The notes under the pieces are model-generated. The model searched no databases. It saw nothing but the letters and a program-made list of their open reading frames with translations, and had not been told where the DNA came from. A stretch of DNA of 64,000 nt from Zeimonas sp044507525 (GTDB lineage: Bacteria > Pseudomonadota > Gammaproteobacteria > Burkholderiales > Burkholderiaceae_E), in assembly GCA_044507525.1 (NCBI GenBank), contig JBIQJM010000004.1, forward strand, positions 1 through 64,000. Direction: 5' to 3'. How positions within the stretch are numbered: position 1 is the stretch's first letter; every line of letters starts with the position of its first letter. Below, piece by piece: positions 51,536 to 60,154 of the stretch. The translations under genes were made by a program, and so were the position numbers.

Positions 51536-54313
51536 ATGAAGCTCCCCGTTCCGTTGCTGCGCACGCTCGGCGCGTCGCTCGTCGCACTGTCGTTCTCGGC
51601 ATGCTCGGGCAACGAGACCCCCGATTCGCTGCTCGCGAAGGCGCAGGAATCGATCCGCGCTGCCGACCCGCGCAGCGCCGAGATCCACCTGAAGAACCTG
51701 CTGCAGCAGGACGAGAAGAACGCCGAGGCGCGTTTCCTGCTCGGCCAGATCCACCTGCAGTCCAACGACCTGCCCTTCGCCGAGAAGGAGCTGCGACGGG
51801 CGCGCGACCTCGGCTACGACCCCAAGGAGGTCCTGCCCCCGCTGTTCGAGACGATGCTCGCGCTCGGCAACACGAAGGAACTCGTCGACGAAGCGAAGGG
51901 CGTCTCCACCGGCGACGCGCTCGCCGACGCGCGCGTGCGCACCGCGGTCGGGCGCGCGCAGCTGCAGCTCGGCCAGACCGACGCGGCACGCGAGTCCTTC
52001 GGCGCAGCGCTGGCGCTGAAGGCCGACCACGCGCCGGCGAAGGTGGCGCTCGCCACGCTGCAGGCCTCCGCCGACCGGCCGGGCGCGCGCGCCGCCGTCG
52101 AGCAGATCCTGAAGAACCAGCCCGATTCGGTCGACGCGCTGGTGCTGAAGGCCGACCTCGACATCGCCGATCGGCGGCTGGACGATGCACGCCAGACGCT
52201 GGTCAAGATCATCGAGCAACGACCGACCGACATCACGAGCCGCGCGAAGCTCATCTCGGTGACCCTCGAGCTGAACGACATCGATGCCGCCGAGCGCCAG
52301 GTCGCCGACCTGCGCAAGCTCGCGCCGAAGGCGGCCGTCAGCCACTACTTCGTCGCGCTCCTGCATAGCCGCCGCAATGAACTGGAGCCCGCGCGCGAAG
52401 CGGTGCAGGAGGCGCTGCGGCTCGTGCCCGACTACCTTCCGGCGCTGGGGCTGGCGGCGAGCCTCAGCCTGAGCGCGAACGCGCTCGAGAGCGCCGAGCA
52501 GTACGCGCGCCAGCTCGTCGATCGCCTGCCGCAGAACCCGGTCGGCTTCCGCGTGCTGGGCGCCACCTACCTCAAGCGCAACGAGCCGCAGCGGGCGCTG
52601 GACGCGGTGCGCCCGGGCCTGCAGCGCCATCCCGACGACGCGACGCTGCTCGCGATCGCCGGCGAAGCCGCGCTGAAGCTGAACCAGGCGAAGGAAGCGG
52701 CCGGCTACTTCAAGCGCGCGTCCGACCTCTCGCCCGACAACGCGCGATCGCGCACCGGCCTGGCGCTGTCGCACATCGCGGCGGGCGACACCTCGACCGG
52801 CATCGAGGAGCTCGAGGAGGCGATCGAGCTCGACGCCGGCAACCTGCAGGCCGACGTCGCGCTCATCACCACGCTGGTGCGCGACCGTGAATACGACAAG
52901 GCCCTTGCCGCCGTCGATCGCATGGAGCAGAAGGCGCCGCCCACCAGCGCACTGCCGTCGAACCTGCGCGGCAGCGTGCTGATGGCGAAAGGCGACCTCG
53001 CCGGCGCGCGCGCCGCCTTCGAGAAGGCGGCGCAGATCGACCCGAAGCTGTTCGCCGCCGCGACGAGCCTCGCTGCGCTCGACCTGCGCGAGGGACGTCC
53101 GGGCGACGCACGGCAGCGCTACGAGACGCTGCTGGCGAAAGACCCGAAGAATCCACAGGCCGCGGTCGCCCTGGCGATGCTCACCGCGCGCACCGGCGGC
53201 TCGCGCGACGACGTGCTGGCGCAGCTCAAGCGGGCACGCGAAGCGAACCCCGATGCGGTGCTGCCGATCCTCGCCACGGCGCGCTACCTGATGGAGACGA
53301 ACGCGCCGAAGGACGCGATCCCGATGCTGCAGGAAGCGGCGAACCGCAATCCGTCCGACGTGCGCGTCCTCGACCAGCTCGCGCTGGCGTTCCGCCAGTC
53401 GGGGCAGCCGACGCAGGCGATCGCCACCTGGGAGAAATTGCTCCGGGCGAACCCGAAGTCGGCGGTCGCGCAATTCCGCATCGGCGAGACGCAGCTTGCC
53501 GGCGGCGATCGCGATGCCGCACTGGCCAGCTTCCGCAAGGCGTCGGAGATCGCGCCCGAGGCGATCGAACCGCGCACGGCGATGGTCGCGGTGCTGCTGC
53601 AGCAGGAGCGCCGGGACGAGGCGATGCGCGTCGCCACCCGCATGCGCGAGAACGAGAAGACGAAGCTCCCCGGACTCGTGCTCGAAGGCGACGTGCACGC
53701 GGCCAGCGGGAAACTGCCCGAGGCGATCGAGAAGTACCGCGCGGCGTTCTCCGCCCAGCCCGCGCTGCAGGTCGGCTCGAAGCTGCACCGGACGCTGATC
53801 GCCGCCCGGCGCGAGAGCGAGGCCGACCGCATGCTGCGCGACTGGATCCGCGCCGAGCCGTCGAACCTCGCGCTGCGCATGTTCGCCGGCGAATCGCACA
53901 CGGCCCGCAAGCAGTGGAAGGAAGCCTTCGAGCAGTACGCCATCGTGCTCGAGAAGGATCCCCGGAACGCGATCGCGCTGAACAACTCCGCCTACGCGCT
54001 GCACGAGCTGAAGGACGAGCGCGCGCTCGACTACGGCCGGCGCGCCTACGAGGCGGCGTCGAAGTCCCCCGCAATCATCGATACCTACGGAACGATCCTG
54101 GTCGCGCGGAACGATCGCAAGGGCGTCGAGCTGCTGCGCGAAGCGGTGTCGCTGGCGCCGACGAGCGCCCAGCTGCGGCTGCACCTCGCCCAGGCCCTGG
54201 CGAAGTTCGACGACAAGCAGGGCGCCCGCGCGGAGCTGGAGACGCTGTTGAAGACGACGTCGACCGGGCCGGTGGCGGAATCGGCGAAGGCCCTGCTGGC
54301 GAAGCTGGACTGA
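51536..54313 (+). CDS. prsT: XrtA/PEP-CTERM TPR lipoprotein PrsT
   Basis: A 925-residue lipoprotein with lipobox LSFSAC (Cys22) and about twenty tetratricopeptide-like helix pairs filling the rest. TPR scaffolds of this family are thought to assist polysaccharide assembly or protein sorting in the periplasm; exact role unknown. It follows prsR by 21 bases and ends the first block of the locus. Its stop codon lies in an inverted repeat (54312-54329). Confidence 0.93.
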   Translation: MKLPVPLLRTLGASLVALSFSACSGNETPDSLLAKAQESIRAADPRSAEIHLKNLLQQDEKNAEARFLLGQIHLQSNDLPFAEKELRRARDLGYDPKEVLPPLFETMLALGNTKELVDEAKGVSTGDALADARVRTAVGRAQLQLGQTDAARESFGAALALKADHAPAKVALATLQASADRPGARAAVEQILKNQPDSVDALVLKADLDIADRRLDDARQTLVKIIEQRPTDITSRAKLISVTLELNDIDAAERQVADLRKLAPKAAVSHYFVALLHSRRNELEPAREAVQEALRLVPDYLPALGLAASLSLSANALESAEQYARQLVDRLPQNPVGFRVLGATYLKRNEPQRALDAVRPGLQRHPDDATLLAIAGEAALKLNQAKEAAGYFKRASDLSPDNARSRTGLALSHIAAGDTSTGIEELEEAIELDAGNLQADVALITTLVRDREYDKALAAVDRMEQKAPPTSALPSNLRGSVLMAKGDLAGARAAFEKAAQIDPKLFAAATSLAALDLREGRPGDARQRYETLLAKDPKNPQAAVALAMLTARTGGSRDDVLAQLKRAREANPDAVLPILATARYLMETNAPKDAIPMLQEAANRNPSDVRVLDQLALAFRQSGQPTQAIATWEKLLRANPKSAVAQFRIGETQLAGGDRDAALASFRKASEIAPEAIEPRTAMVAVLLQQERRDEAMRVATRMRENEKTKLPGLVLEGDVHAASGKLPEAIEKYRAAFSAQPALQVGSKLHRTLIAARRESEADRMLRDWIRAEPSNLALRMFAGESHTARKQWKEAFEQYAIVLEKDPRNAIALNNSAYALHELKDERALDYGRRAYEAASKSPAIIDTYGTILVARNDRKGVELLREAVSLAPTSAQLRLHLAQALAKFDDKQGARAELETLLKTTSTGPVAESAKALLAKLD

Positions 54314-54329
54314 CCGCGGCCGGGCGGTC
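54312..54329. terminator. Hairpin between convergent prsT and the epimerase gene
   Basis: GACCGC and GCGGTC form a perfect 6-bp stem around GGCCGG, beginning inside the prsT stop codon and lying wholly before the epimerase stop at 54338. No T tract; placement suits a bidirectional terminator. Confidence 0.4.
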
Positions 54330-54337
54330 GCGGGCGA

Positions 54338-55444
54338 TCAGTCCGCTGCCGCCCGCCGCACGAAGCGCAGATACCAGCCGATCGCCTCGCGCAGCCCGCG
54401 CTCGACGTCGTGCGTCGGCTGGTAGCCGAGCACCTCGCGCGCGCGGCCCACGTCGGCCAGCGAGTGCCGGACGTCGCCTGCGCGGAACTCGCGGAACGCC
54501 GGCGCGACGGCCGCCACCCGCGCCGACAGCGCCGGCTCCGCCTGCGCCACCGTGCGCCGGATGGCCTCGAAGAGCTCCAGCAGCGTCGTCCGCGCACCCG
54601 CCGCCACGTTGAACACCTCGTGCGCCGAAGGCAGGCTGCCGACCAGCGCCGCGCGCAGGTTCGCCTGCACCGCATTGGCCACGTAGCAGAAGTCCCGGCT
54701 GGTGAGCCCGTCGCCGTTGATCCACAGCGGCTCGCCGGACAGCAGCGCCGACACCCACTTCGGCACCACGGCCGCGTAGGCGCCGTCGGGGTCCTGCCGC
54801 GGACCGAACACGTTGAAGTAGCGCAGGCCGACGCACTCCATCCCGTAGGTGCGCGCCCAGACGTCGGCGAACAGCTCGTCCGCCGCCTTCGTCGCCGCAT
54901 ACGGCGACAACACCCGCCCTACCCGCGACTCGACCTTCGGCAGCGCCTCGTGATCGCCGTAGACCGAACTCGACGACGCATAGACGAAACGACGCACGCC
55001 GGCACGACGTGCCTCGTCGAGCAGCTTCACGAAGGCGTCGACGTTCGCCGCGAACGAGCGCAGCGGCTGCTCGATCGAACGCGGTACCGACCCGAGCGCC
55101 GCCTGGTGCAGCACGACGTCGACCGGGGGCGAATCTGTGCCGCCGATCGCGTCGCGACACACGGCTTCGTCGCACAGGTCGCCGGCGACGAAGCGGAAAC
55201 GCGACCAGGCGTCGCTGCCGACGGCCGCACGCACTTCGTCGAGATTGCGCCGGTAGCCGGTGGCGAAGTTGTCGACGCCGACGACGCGCTGTCCGGCGCG
55301 CAGCAGCGTCTCGACGAGGTTCGAGCCGATGAAGCCGGCGGCGCCGGTGACGAGCCAGCGACGATCGACGCCGTCGAGCAGCGCGGAGTTCGGCGCGGAC
55401 GCGCCGCGCGCGGCGGGAGCGCCTTCGCCGCCGACGCCGCTCAC
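54338..55444 (-). CDS. tviC: UDP-N-acetylhexosamine 4-epimerase (TviC/WbpP-like)
   Basis: A 368-residue extended SDR epimerase. VTGAAGFIGSNLVETLL binds NAD, YAATKAADELF carries the catalytic Tyr-x3-Lys, with the Ser in SSSSVYG. The segment DNFATGYRRNLDEV is characteristic of the TviC/WbpP group acting on UDP-GlcNAc or UDP-GlcNAcA. GTG 55442-55444 overlaps the stop of the upstream dehydrogenase (GTGA). The pair should turn UDP-GlcNAc into UDP-GalNAcA for the polysaccharide. About 20 poorly conserved residues precede the Rossmann fold. Confidence 0.85.
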   Translation of the reverse strand: MSGVGGEGAPAARGASAPNSALLDGVDRRWLVTGAAGFIGSNLVETLLRAGQRVVGVDNFATGYRRNLDEVRAAVGSDAWSRFRFVAGDLCDEAVCRDAIGGTDSPPVDVVLHQAALGSVPRSIEQPLRSFAANVDAFVKLLDEARRAGVRRFVYASSSSVYGDHEALPKVESRVGRVLSPYAATKAADELFADVWARTYGMECVGLRYFNVFGPRQDPDGAYAAVVPKWVSALLSGEPLWINGDGLTSRDFCYVANAVQANLRAALVGSLPSAHEVFNVAAGARTTLLELFEAIRRTVAQAEPALSARVAAVAPAFREFRAGDVRHSLADVGRAREVLGYQPTHDVERGLREAIGWYLRFVRRAAAD

Positions 55445-56721
55445 AGCCTCCACAGGCGCATCCCCGCCTGCTCGACCCGCTTCGGATCGAAGGACGACTT
55501 GACGTCGACGAACACGGCGCCGGGCTGCAGCCGCTCGGCGATCGCCTCGACGCCCATCTCGCGATACTGCGCATGCGACACCGCGACGACGACCGCGGCC
55601 GCCCTCGGCAGCGCGTCCCACGCGGTGAGCGCCACGCCGTATTCGTGCAGCGCCTCGCTCGGCTCGGCGACCGCGTCGTGCACGTGTACCTCGACGCCGT
55701 AGCTCTCGAGCTCGCGCACGACGTCGATCACCTTCGAGTTGCGCAGGTCGGGCACGTCTTCCTTGAACGTGAGCCCGAGCACGATCACCGGCGAGTCCTT
55801 GATCGGAAAGCCCGCCGCGGCCATCTCGCGCACGGTGCGCTGCGCGATGAACGCGCCCATGCCGTCGTTGATGCGGCGGCCGGCGAGGATCACCTGCGGG
55901 TGATAGCCGAGCATCTCGGCCTTGTGCGTCAGGTAGTACGGGTCGACGCCGATGCAGTGTCCGCCGACGAGCCCCGGCCTGAACGGAAGGAAGTTCCACT
56001 TGGTGCCCGCCGCCTGCAGCACCTCGTGCGTATCGATGCCGACGCGATCGAAGATCAGCGCCAGCTCGTTCACCAGCGCGATGTTCAGGTCGCGCTGCGT
56101 GTTCTCGATCACCTTCGCCGCTTCGGCGACCTTGATGCTGCTCGCGCGATGCACGCCCGCCTGCACGACCGTGCCGTACAGCGCGGCCACCCGCTCGAGC
56201 GTGTCGGCATCGTCGCCGGAGACGACCTTCACGATGCGCGCCAGCGTGTGCTCGCGATCGCCCGGGTTGATGCGCTCGGGCGAATAGCCGACGTGGAAGT
56301 CCTCGCGCCACTTCATGCCCGAGCTCTCCTCGAGCACCGGAATGCAGACCTCCTCGGTGGCGCCGGGATACACGGTGGATTCGTAGACGACGATCGCGCC
56401 GCGCTTCATGTGCCGGCCGCAGGTACGGCTCGCGGAAACCAGAGGAGAAAAGTCGGGTTTGTGCCCGATGTCGACCGGCGTGGGCACCGCGACGACGAGG
56501 AAGTCGGCGCGCGCGAGCTCGGCAGGATCGTTCGTGACCTGCAGCCGTTCGGCGGCGGCGAAGTCGTCGGCCGTCACCTCGCCGGTGGGGTCTTCCTGCC
56601 TGCGGAAGTGCTCGATCTTCGAGGCCGACAGATCGTAGCCGATCGTCTCGAACACCTTGCCGAACTCCACGGCCAGGGGAAGACCGACGTAACCGAGGCC
56701 GACGACAGCGACAATGCTCAT
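55441..56721 (-). CDS. tviB: UDP-N-acetyl-glucosamine/galactosamine 6-dehydrogenase (TviB/WbpO-like)
   Basis: A 426-residue nucleotide sugar dehydrogenase: NAD-binding VAVVGLGYVGLPLAVEFGK, ESTVYPGATEE, central dimer helix ending GGHCIGVDPYYLTHKAE with catalytic C256, and GLTFKEDVPDLRNSK. The GVDPYYLTH variant distinguishes the N-acetylhexosamine (TviB/WbpO) group from UDP-glucose dehydrogenase (GIDPxxL). It oxidises C6 twice to give a uronic acid. It is transcribed leftward, against the surrounding locus, and coupled to tviC. Confidence 0.88.
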   Translation of the reverse strand: MSIVAVVGLGYVGLPLAVEFGKVFETIGYDLSASKIEHFRRQEDPTGEVTADDFAAAERLQVTNDPAELARADFLVVAVPTPVDIGHKPDFSPLVSASRTCGRHMKRGAIVVYESTVYPGATEEVCIPVLEESSGMKWREDFHVGYSPERINPGDREHTLARIVKVVSGDDADTLERVAALYGTVVQAGVHRASSIKVAEAAKVIENTQRDLNIALVNELALIFDRVGIDTHEVLQAAGTKWNFLPFRPGLVGGHCIGVDPYYLTHKAEMLGYHPQVILAGRRINDGMGAFIAQRTVREMAAAGFPIKDSPVIVLGLTFKEDVPDLRNSKVIDVVRELESYGVEVHVHDAVAEPSEALHEYGVALTAWDALPRAAAVVVAVSHAQYREMGVEAIAERLQPGAVFVDVKSSFDPKRVEQAGMRLWRL

Positions 56722-56744
56722 GATGTAATGCGGGAATTCCGACT

Positions 56745-56750
56745 ATGTTA
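56745..56750 (-). promoter_or_regulatory. Candidate -10 (TAACAT) of the tviB-tviC operon
   Basis: TAACAT on the minus strand, 23 bases before the tviB ATG, in the 144-base divergent gap shared with the lytic transglycosylase gene. No clear -35. Confidence 0.3.
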
Positions 56751-56835
56751 GAAAGACCGCTCGCCCGCAGCGATGGTACGACTTCGCTGCCGCGTACGAG
56801 AGGAAGAATTCACTGTCCGGCAGGGCCGCCGATCT

Positions 56836-56841
56836 TACAAT
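56836..56841 (+). promoter_or_regulatory. Candidate -10 (TACAAT) of the lytic transglycosylase gene
   Basis: TACAAT 24 bases before the ATG at 56866. The upstream 17-base-spaced hexamer is poor. The upstream reading frame extension is therefore probably untranslated. Confidence 0.35.
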
Positions 56842-56865
56842 AGGCCTCCGGAAGCTTCGAAGAAC

Positions 56866-57798
56866 ATGATGCACGCGTCCGGTTCGTTGGCTGCTTCATT
56901 CCTGCTCGCGTCGTTCTGTGCCGCGCCGATGGCGCTCGCCGCGTCGAAGGCACAGGACCTGGTGCGCGACGGCATCCGCTACGAGAACGCCGAAGGCGTT
57001 GCACGCGACTACGACAAGGCGCACGAACTGTATTGCAGCGCTGCGCGCATGAACGACGCCGAAGCCTACCTTCGGATGGGCTGGATGTACGCCAATGCCC
57101 GCGGCCATGCGCGCGACGACCAGATCGCGAACACGCTTTTCCGCCGCGCCGCGAAGCTCGGCAACGACGCCGCCGGTCGGCTCGCGCAGATGATCCGCGG
57201 CGAGCTGAAGCACGACAAGCTGCCCGACTGCCTCGTGCCGCGCGTCGCGCCGCTTCGGCGCATCGACGGCCTCACGCCGATCGTCGCCGCCGACATCCAT
57301 CGCATGCTCGCCGGCCCCCGGCGCGAGCTCGCCCGGTCGATCCTCGACCTCTCCCGGGAATTCGAGCTCGACCCGCGACTCGTCGTCGCGGTGCTGCGCA
57401 CCGAATCCAACTTCGACCCGCTCGCCCGCTCGCCGAAGAACGCCCGGGGACTGATGCAGCTCATCCCCGAGACGGCCGAGCGCTTCGCCGTGCGCAACGT
57501 CCACGACCCCGTCGAGAACCTGCGCGGCGGCATGCGCTACCTGCGCTGGCTGCTGTCCTACTTCCAGGGCGACGTCACCCTCGCGTTGGCGGGATACAAC
57601 GCCGGCGAAGGCGCCGTCGATCGCGCGCGCGGCGTGCCCCCCTATCCCGAAACGCGCGCCTACGTGCAGCGCATCCGCACGCTCTACCCGCACGATCACC
57701 ACCCGTTCGACGCCCGCGTCACCGACCCTTCCCGGTGGCTGCAGCCCCAAGCGCGCCCGGCGGGGGCCGAAACCGAGGAAACAACCCGGTCCCGGTGA
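56866..57798 (+). CDS. Lytic transglycosylase with Sel1-like repeats
   Basis: A 310-residue periplasmic enzyme. A signal peptide (about 1-25, ending ALAAS) is followed by two Sel1-like helical repeats (about 35-105) and an SLT domain (about 155-275) with catalytic E180 in VLRTESNFDPLARSPKNARGL cut here to LRTESNFDP, then GLMQLIPETAERF and LALAGYNAGEGAVDR. It cuts peptidoglycan glycan strands and could open a path for the polysaccharide export machine. ATG ATG tandem start at 56866 and 56869. It is the first gene of the second rightward block. Confidence 0.9.
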   Translation: MMHASGSLAASFLLASFCAAPMALAASKAQDLVRDGIRYENAEGVARDYDKAHELYCSAARMNDAEAYLRMGWMYANARGHARDDQIANTLFRRAAKLGNDAAGRLAQMIRGELKHDKLPDCLVPRVAPLRRIDGLTPIVAADIHRMLAGPRRELARSILDLSREFELDPRLVVAVLRTESNFDPLARSPKNARGLMQLIPETAERFAVRNVHDPVENLRGGMRYLRWLLSYFQGDVTLALAGYNAGEGAVDRARGVPPYPETRAYVQRIRTLYPHDHHPFDARVTDPSRWLQPQARPAGAETEETTRSR

Positions 57799-57805
57799 TG
57801 TAGTT

Positions 57806-57825
57806 CCGGACGCTGCGACGTCCGG
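57806..57825. terminator. Hairpin after the lytic transglycosylase gene
   Basis: CCGGACG (57806-57812) pairs perfectly with CGTCCGG (57819-57825) around CTGCGA, 7 bases after the stop. A second 7-bp hairpin (CGGCCGC/GCGGCCG) lies at 57856-57874. No T tract follows either, so termination is only possible. They suggest the export genes downstream may have their own promoter. Confidence 0.45.
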
Positions 57826-57966
57826 CGTGGCATCGTTGCAGGCGCCGCCGACGGACGGCCGCGCCGGGCGGCCGAATCGGGAACAAACTGTCAAAGACTC
57901 CGGACGCGGCTTCCCCGGGGTGGTAAGAAAACCGGGTCCGAGACCCGAACAACGAGGAGTGTTTCG

Positions 57967-58560
57967 ATGCTTCGATCCTTCGTCGCAATTCTGGCCGCCG
58001 TGCTGGTGGCAGGCTGCGCGTCCACCCTGCCGCAGGCACCGCAACAGGCGGCCGAGCCCGAGTATCGCTACATCATCGGCCCCGGCGACACGCTGAACAT
58101 CGTCGTCTGGCGCAACCCGGAGCTGTCGAGCTCGGTGCCCGTACGGCCCGACGGGCGCATCACGACGCCGCTGGTCGAAGACATGGTCGCGCAGGGCAAG
58201 AACCCGACCGAGCTCGCCCGCGAGATCGAGACGGCGCTGAAGAAATACCTGCAGGATCCGGTCGTCACCGTCGTGGTGACCGGCTTCGGCGGCGGCAACG
58301 ACGAGCAGATCCGCGTGCTCGGCCAGGCGGTCAAGCCGGCCACGCTGTCGTACCGGCAGAACATGACGCTGCTCGACGTGATGATCGCCGTCGGCGGGCT
58401 CACCGACTTCGCCGCCGGCAATCGAGCGATCCTGTTCCGCGGAGTCGACCAGAAGGCGTACAACCTCCGCCTGGCCGACCTCATCAAGCGCGGCGACGTC
58501 GACGCCAACATCCAGGTACTTCCGGGCGACGTGATCATCATTCCCGAAAGCTGGTTCTGA
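57967..58560 (+). CDS. Polysaccharide export outer-membrane lipoprotein (Wza-like, XrtA type)
   Basis: A 197-residue lipoprotein with lipobox LVAGC (Cys17), the Poly_export segment YIIGPGDTLNIVVWRNPELS (about 35-54) and SLBB-like region around VLGQAVKPATLSYRQNMTLLDVM. It should form the outer-membrane export pore. It is shorter than Wza, as usual for the PEP-CTERM locus version. GAGGAG precedes the ATG by 9 bases. The chain-length gene follows after 15 bases. Confidence 0.92.
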   Translation: MLRSFVAILAAVLVAGCASTLPQAPQQAAEPEYRYIIGPGDTLNIVVWRNPELSSSVPVRPDGRITTPLVEDMVAQGKNPTELAREIETALKKYLQDPVVTVVVTGFGGGNDEQIRVLGQAVKPATLSYRQNMTLLDVMIAVGGLTDFAAGNRAILFRGVDQKAYNLRLADLIKRGDVDANIQVLPGDVIIIPESWF

Positions 58561-58575
58561 GAGAGCAGCAGCACC

Positions 58576-60144
58576 ATGGCAGAAACCCTCGCCCTGATCC
58601 GCTCGACGCTGCGCGCCATCTGGTTCTACCGATGGAGCGCGCTGCTGGTGGCGGTCATCATCGGCGTCGCCGGCGCGTACTACGTCTGGAAGCTGCCGAA
58701 CCAGTACGGTGCATCGGCTCGCGTCTACGTAGACACGCAGAGCATCCTCAAGCCCTTGCTGAGCGGACTGGCGGTCGAGCCGAACGTCAACGAGGTCGTC
58801 GGCATGATGGCGCGCACGCTGGTGAGCCGGCCGAATGCCGAACGCGTCGTGCGCGCCGCCGACCTCGACCTGAAGGCGAACAGCCAGGCCGAACGCGACG
58901 CCATCGTCGACGGCCTGATGCGCAACGTCCGCTTCAGCGCGGTCTCCGGCGGAAGCAACCTCTACACCATCAGCTACACCAGCGTCGAGCCGAGCACGGC
59001 ACGCAACGTGGTGCAGTCGCTGCTCAATATCTTCGTCGAGTCGAGCATGGGCGCGAAGCGCCGCGACACGGCGCAGGCGCAGAAGTTCATCGACGAACAG
59101 ATCGCCGGCTACGAACAGAAGCTGGTCGCCGCCGAGAACGCGCTGAAGGACTTCAAGGTGCGCAACATGCGGCTGATGCCCGGCCTCGCGCCCGACTACC
59201 TCGGGCAGATCGCCTCGCTCGAGTCGCAACTGCGCGAGGCGCGACTCGAAGTCCGGCAGGCCGAGACGGCGCGCGACGAACTGCGCCGCCAGCTCACCGG
59301 CGACGGGCCGCTGGTCGCGGGGCCGCCCGAGATCCCGATCGGCGCCTACGGCGCGTCGCAGTCCACGGAGTTCGACGGGCGGATCGAGGCCCAGCGCCAA
59401 CGGCTCGACGACCTGAAGCTGCGCTTCACGCCGGCACACCCCGACGTCATCGCCACCGAGCGCGTGCTCAAGGATCTCGAAGCGCAACGCGACAAGGCGC
59501 GCGAGGCGAACCTCGCGGCGACCGCCGGCGCCGGGCCCGCCGGCACCGTGGCGAACCCGATCTTCCGCGAACTGCGCATCGCGCTGGCCGATGCCGAGGC
59601 GCGCCTGGCGTCGCTGCGCACCCGCGCGGCCGACTTCGAGGTGCGGCTGGCCGACGCGCGCGAGCTCGCGGCGGCGGTCCCGCGCATCGAAGCCGAGTAC
59701 AAGCAGCTGAACCGCGACTACGACGTCAACAAGGCGAACTACGAGAAGCTGCTCTCGCGCCGGGAATCCGCGCAGATGTCGGGCGAGCTCGACGCTTCGG
59801 CAGGCATCGGCGAGTTCCGCGTCATCGATCCGCCGCGCGTGAATCCCGAGCCCGTCGGACCGAACCGACCCGGGCTGCTGCTGTCGGTGCTGCTCGTCTC
59901 GCTCGCGGCCGGCGTCGGCGTCGCCTTCCTGCGCGACCAGCTGCGGCCGACCTTCCTCGACCTGCGCACGCTCGCGCGCGAGACCGGACTGCCGCTGCTC
60001 GGCGGAGTCTCCTACATCTCGAGCGCAGCAGAACGGGCGCGCCAACGTTTCGGATTGATTGCGTTCGCCGGAACCACCGCCAGCTACCTGGCGCTGTTCG
60101 GAATCGCGATTGCCTTCTATTCGCTCAACAGCGCCCCGAGATAA
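58576..60144 (+). CDS. XrtA-associated chain-length determinant (Wzz/PCP family)
   Basis: A 522-residue inner-membrane polysaccharide co-polymerase. First helix at about 15-36, Wzz domain, long coiled coils (about 165-225 and 270-400), a Pro-rich segment PPRVNPEPVGPNRPG before the second helix (about 435-455) and an extra hydrophobic C-terminal helix (about 492-515). It governs polymer length and couples polymerisation to the outer-membrane exporter. The separate tyrosine kinase gene follows after 10 bases, so this is the split type. Confidence 0.92.
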   Translation: MAETLALIRSTLRAIWFYRWSALLVAVIIGVAGAYYVWKLPNQYGASARVYVDTQSILKPLLSGLAVEPNVNEVVGMMARTLVSRPNAERVVRAADLDLKANSQAERDAIVDGLMRNVRFSAVSGGSNLYTISYTSVEPSTARNVVQSLLNIFVESSMGAKRRDTAQAQKFIDEQIAGYEQKLVAAENALKDFKVRNMRLMPGLAPDYLGQIASLESQLREARLEVRQAETARDELRRQLTGDGPLVAGPPEIPIGAYGASQSTEFDGRIEAQRQRLDDLKLRFTPAHPDVIATERVLKDLEAQRDKAREANLAATAGAGPAGTVANPIFRELRIALADAEARLASLRTRAADFEVRLADARELAAAVPRIEAEYKQLNRDYDVNKANYEKLLSRRESAQMSGELDASAGIGEFRVIDPPRVNPEPVGPNRPGLLLSVLLVSLAAGVGVAFLRDQLRPTFLDLRTLARETGLPLLGGVSYISSAAERARQRFGLIAFAGTTASYLALFGIAIAFYSLNSAPR

Positions 60145-60154
60145 GGACGGTCCG

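Noticed and set aside
50150..54184. A 1344-codon open frame on the minus strand opposite prsR and prsT
   Set aside because: It is Arg/Ala/Val-rich antisense reading of high-GC genes with correct family motifs on the plus strand; no domain is recognisable in it.
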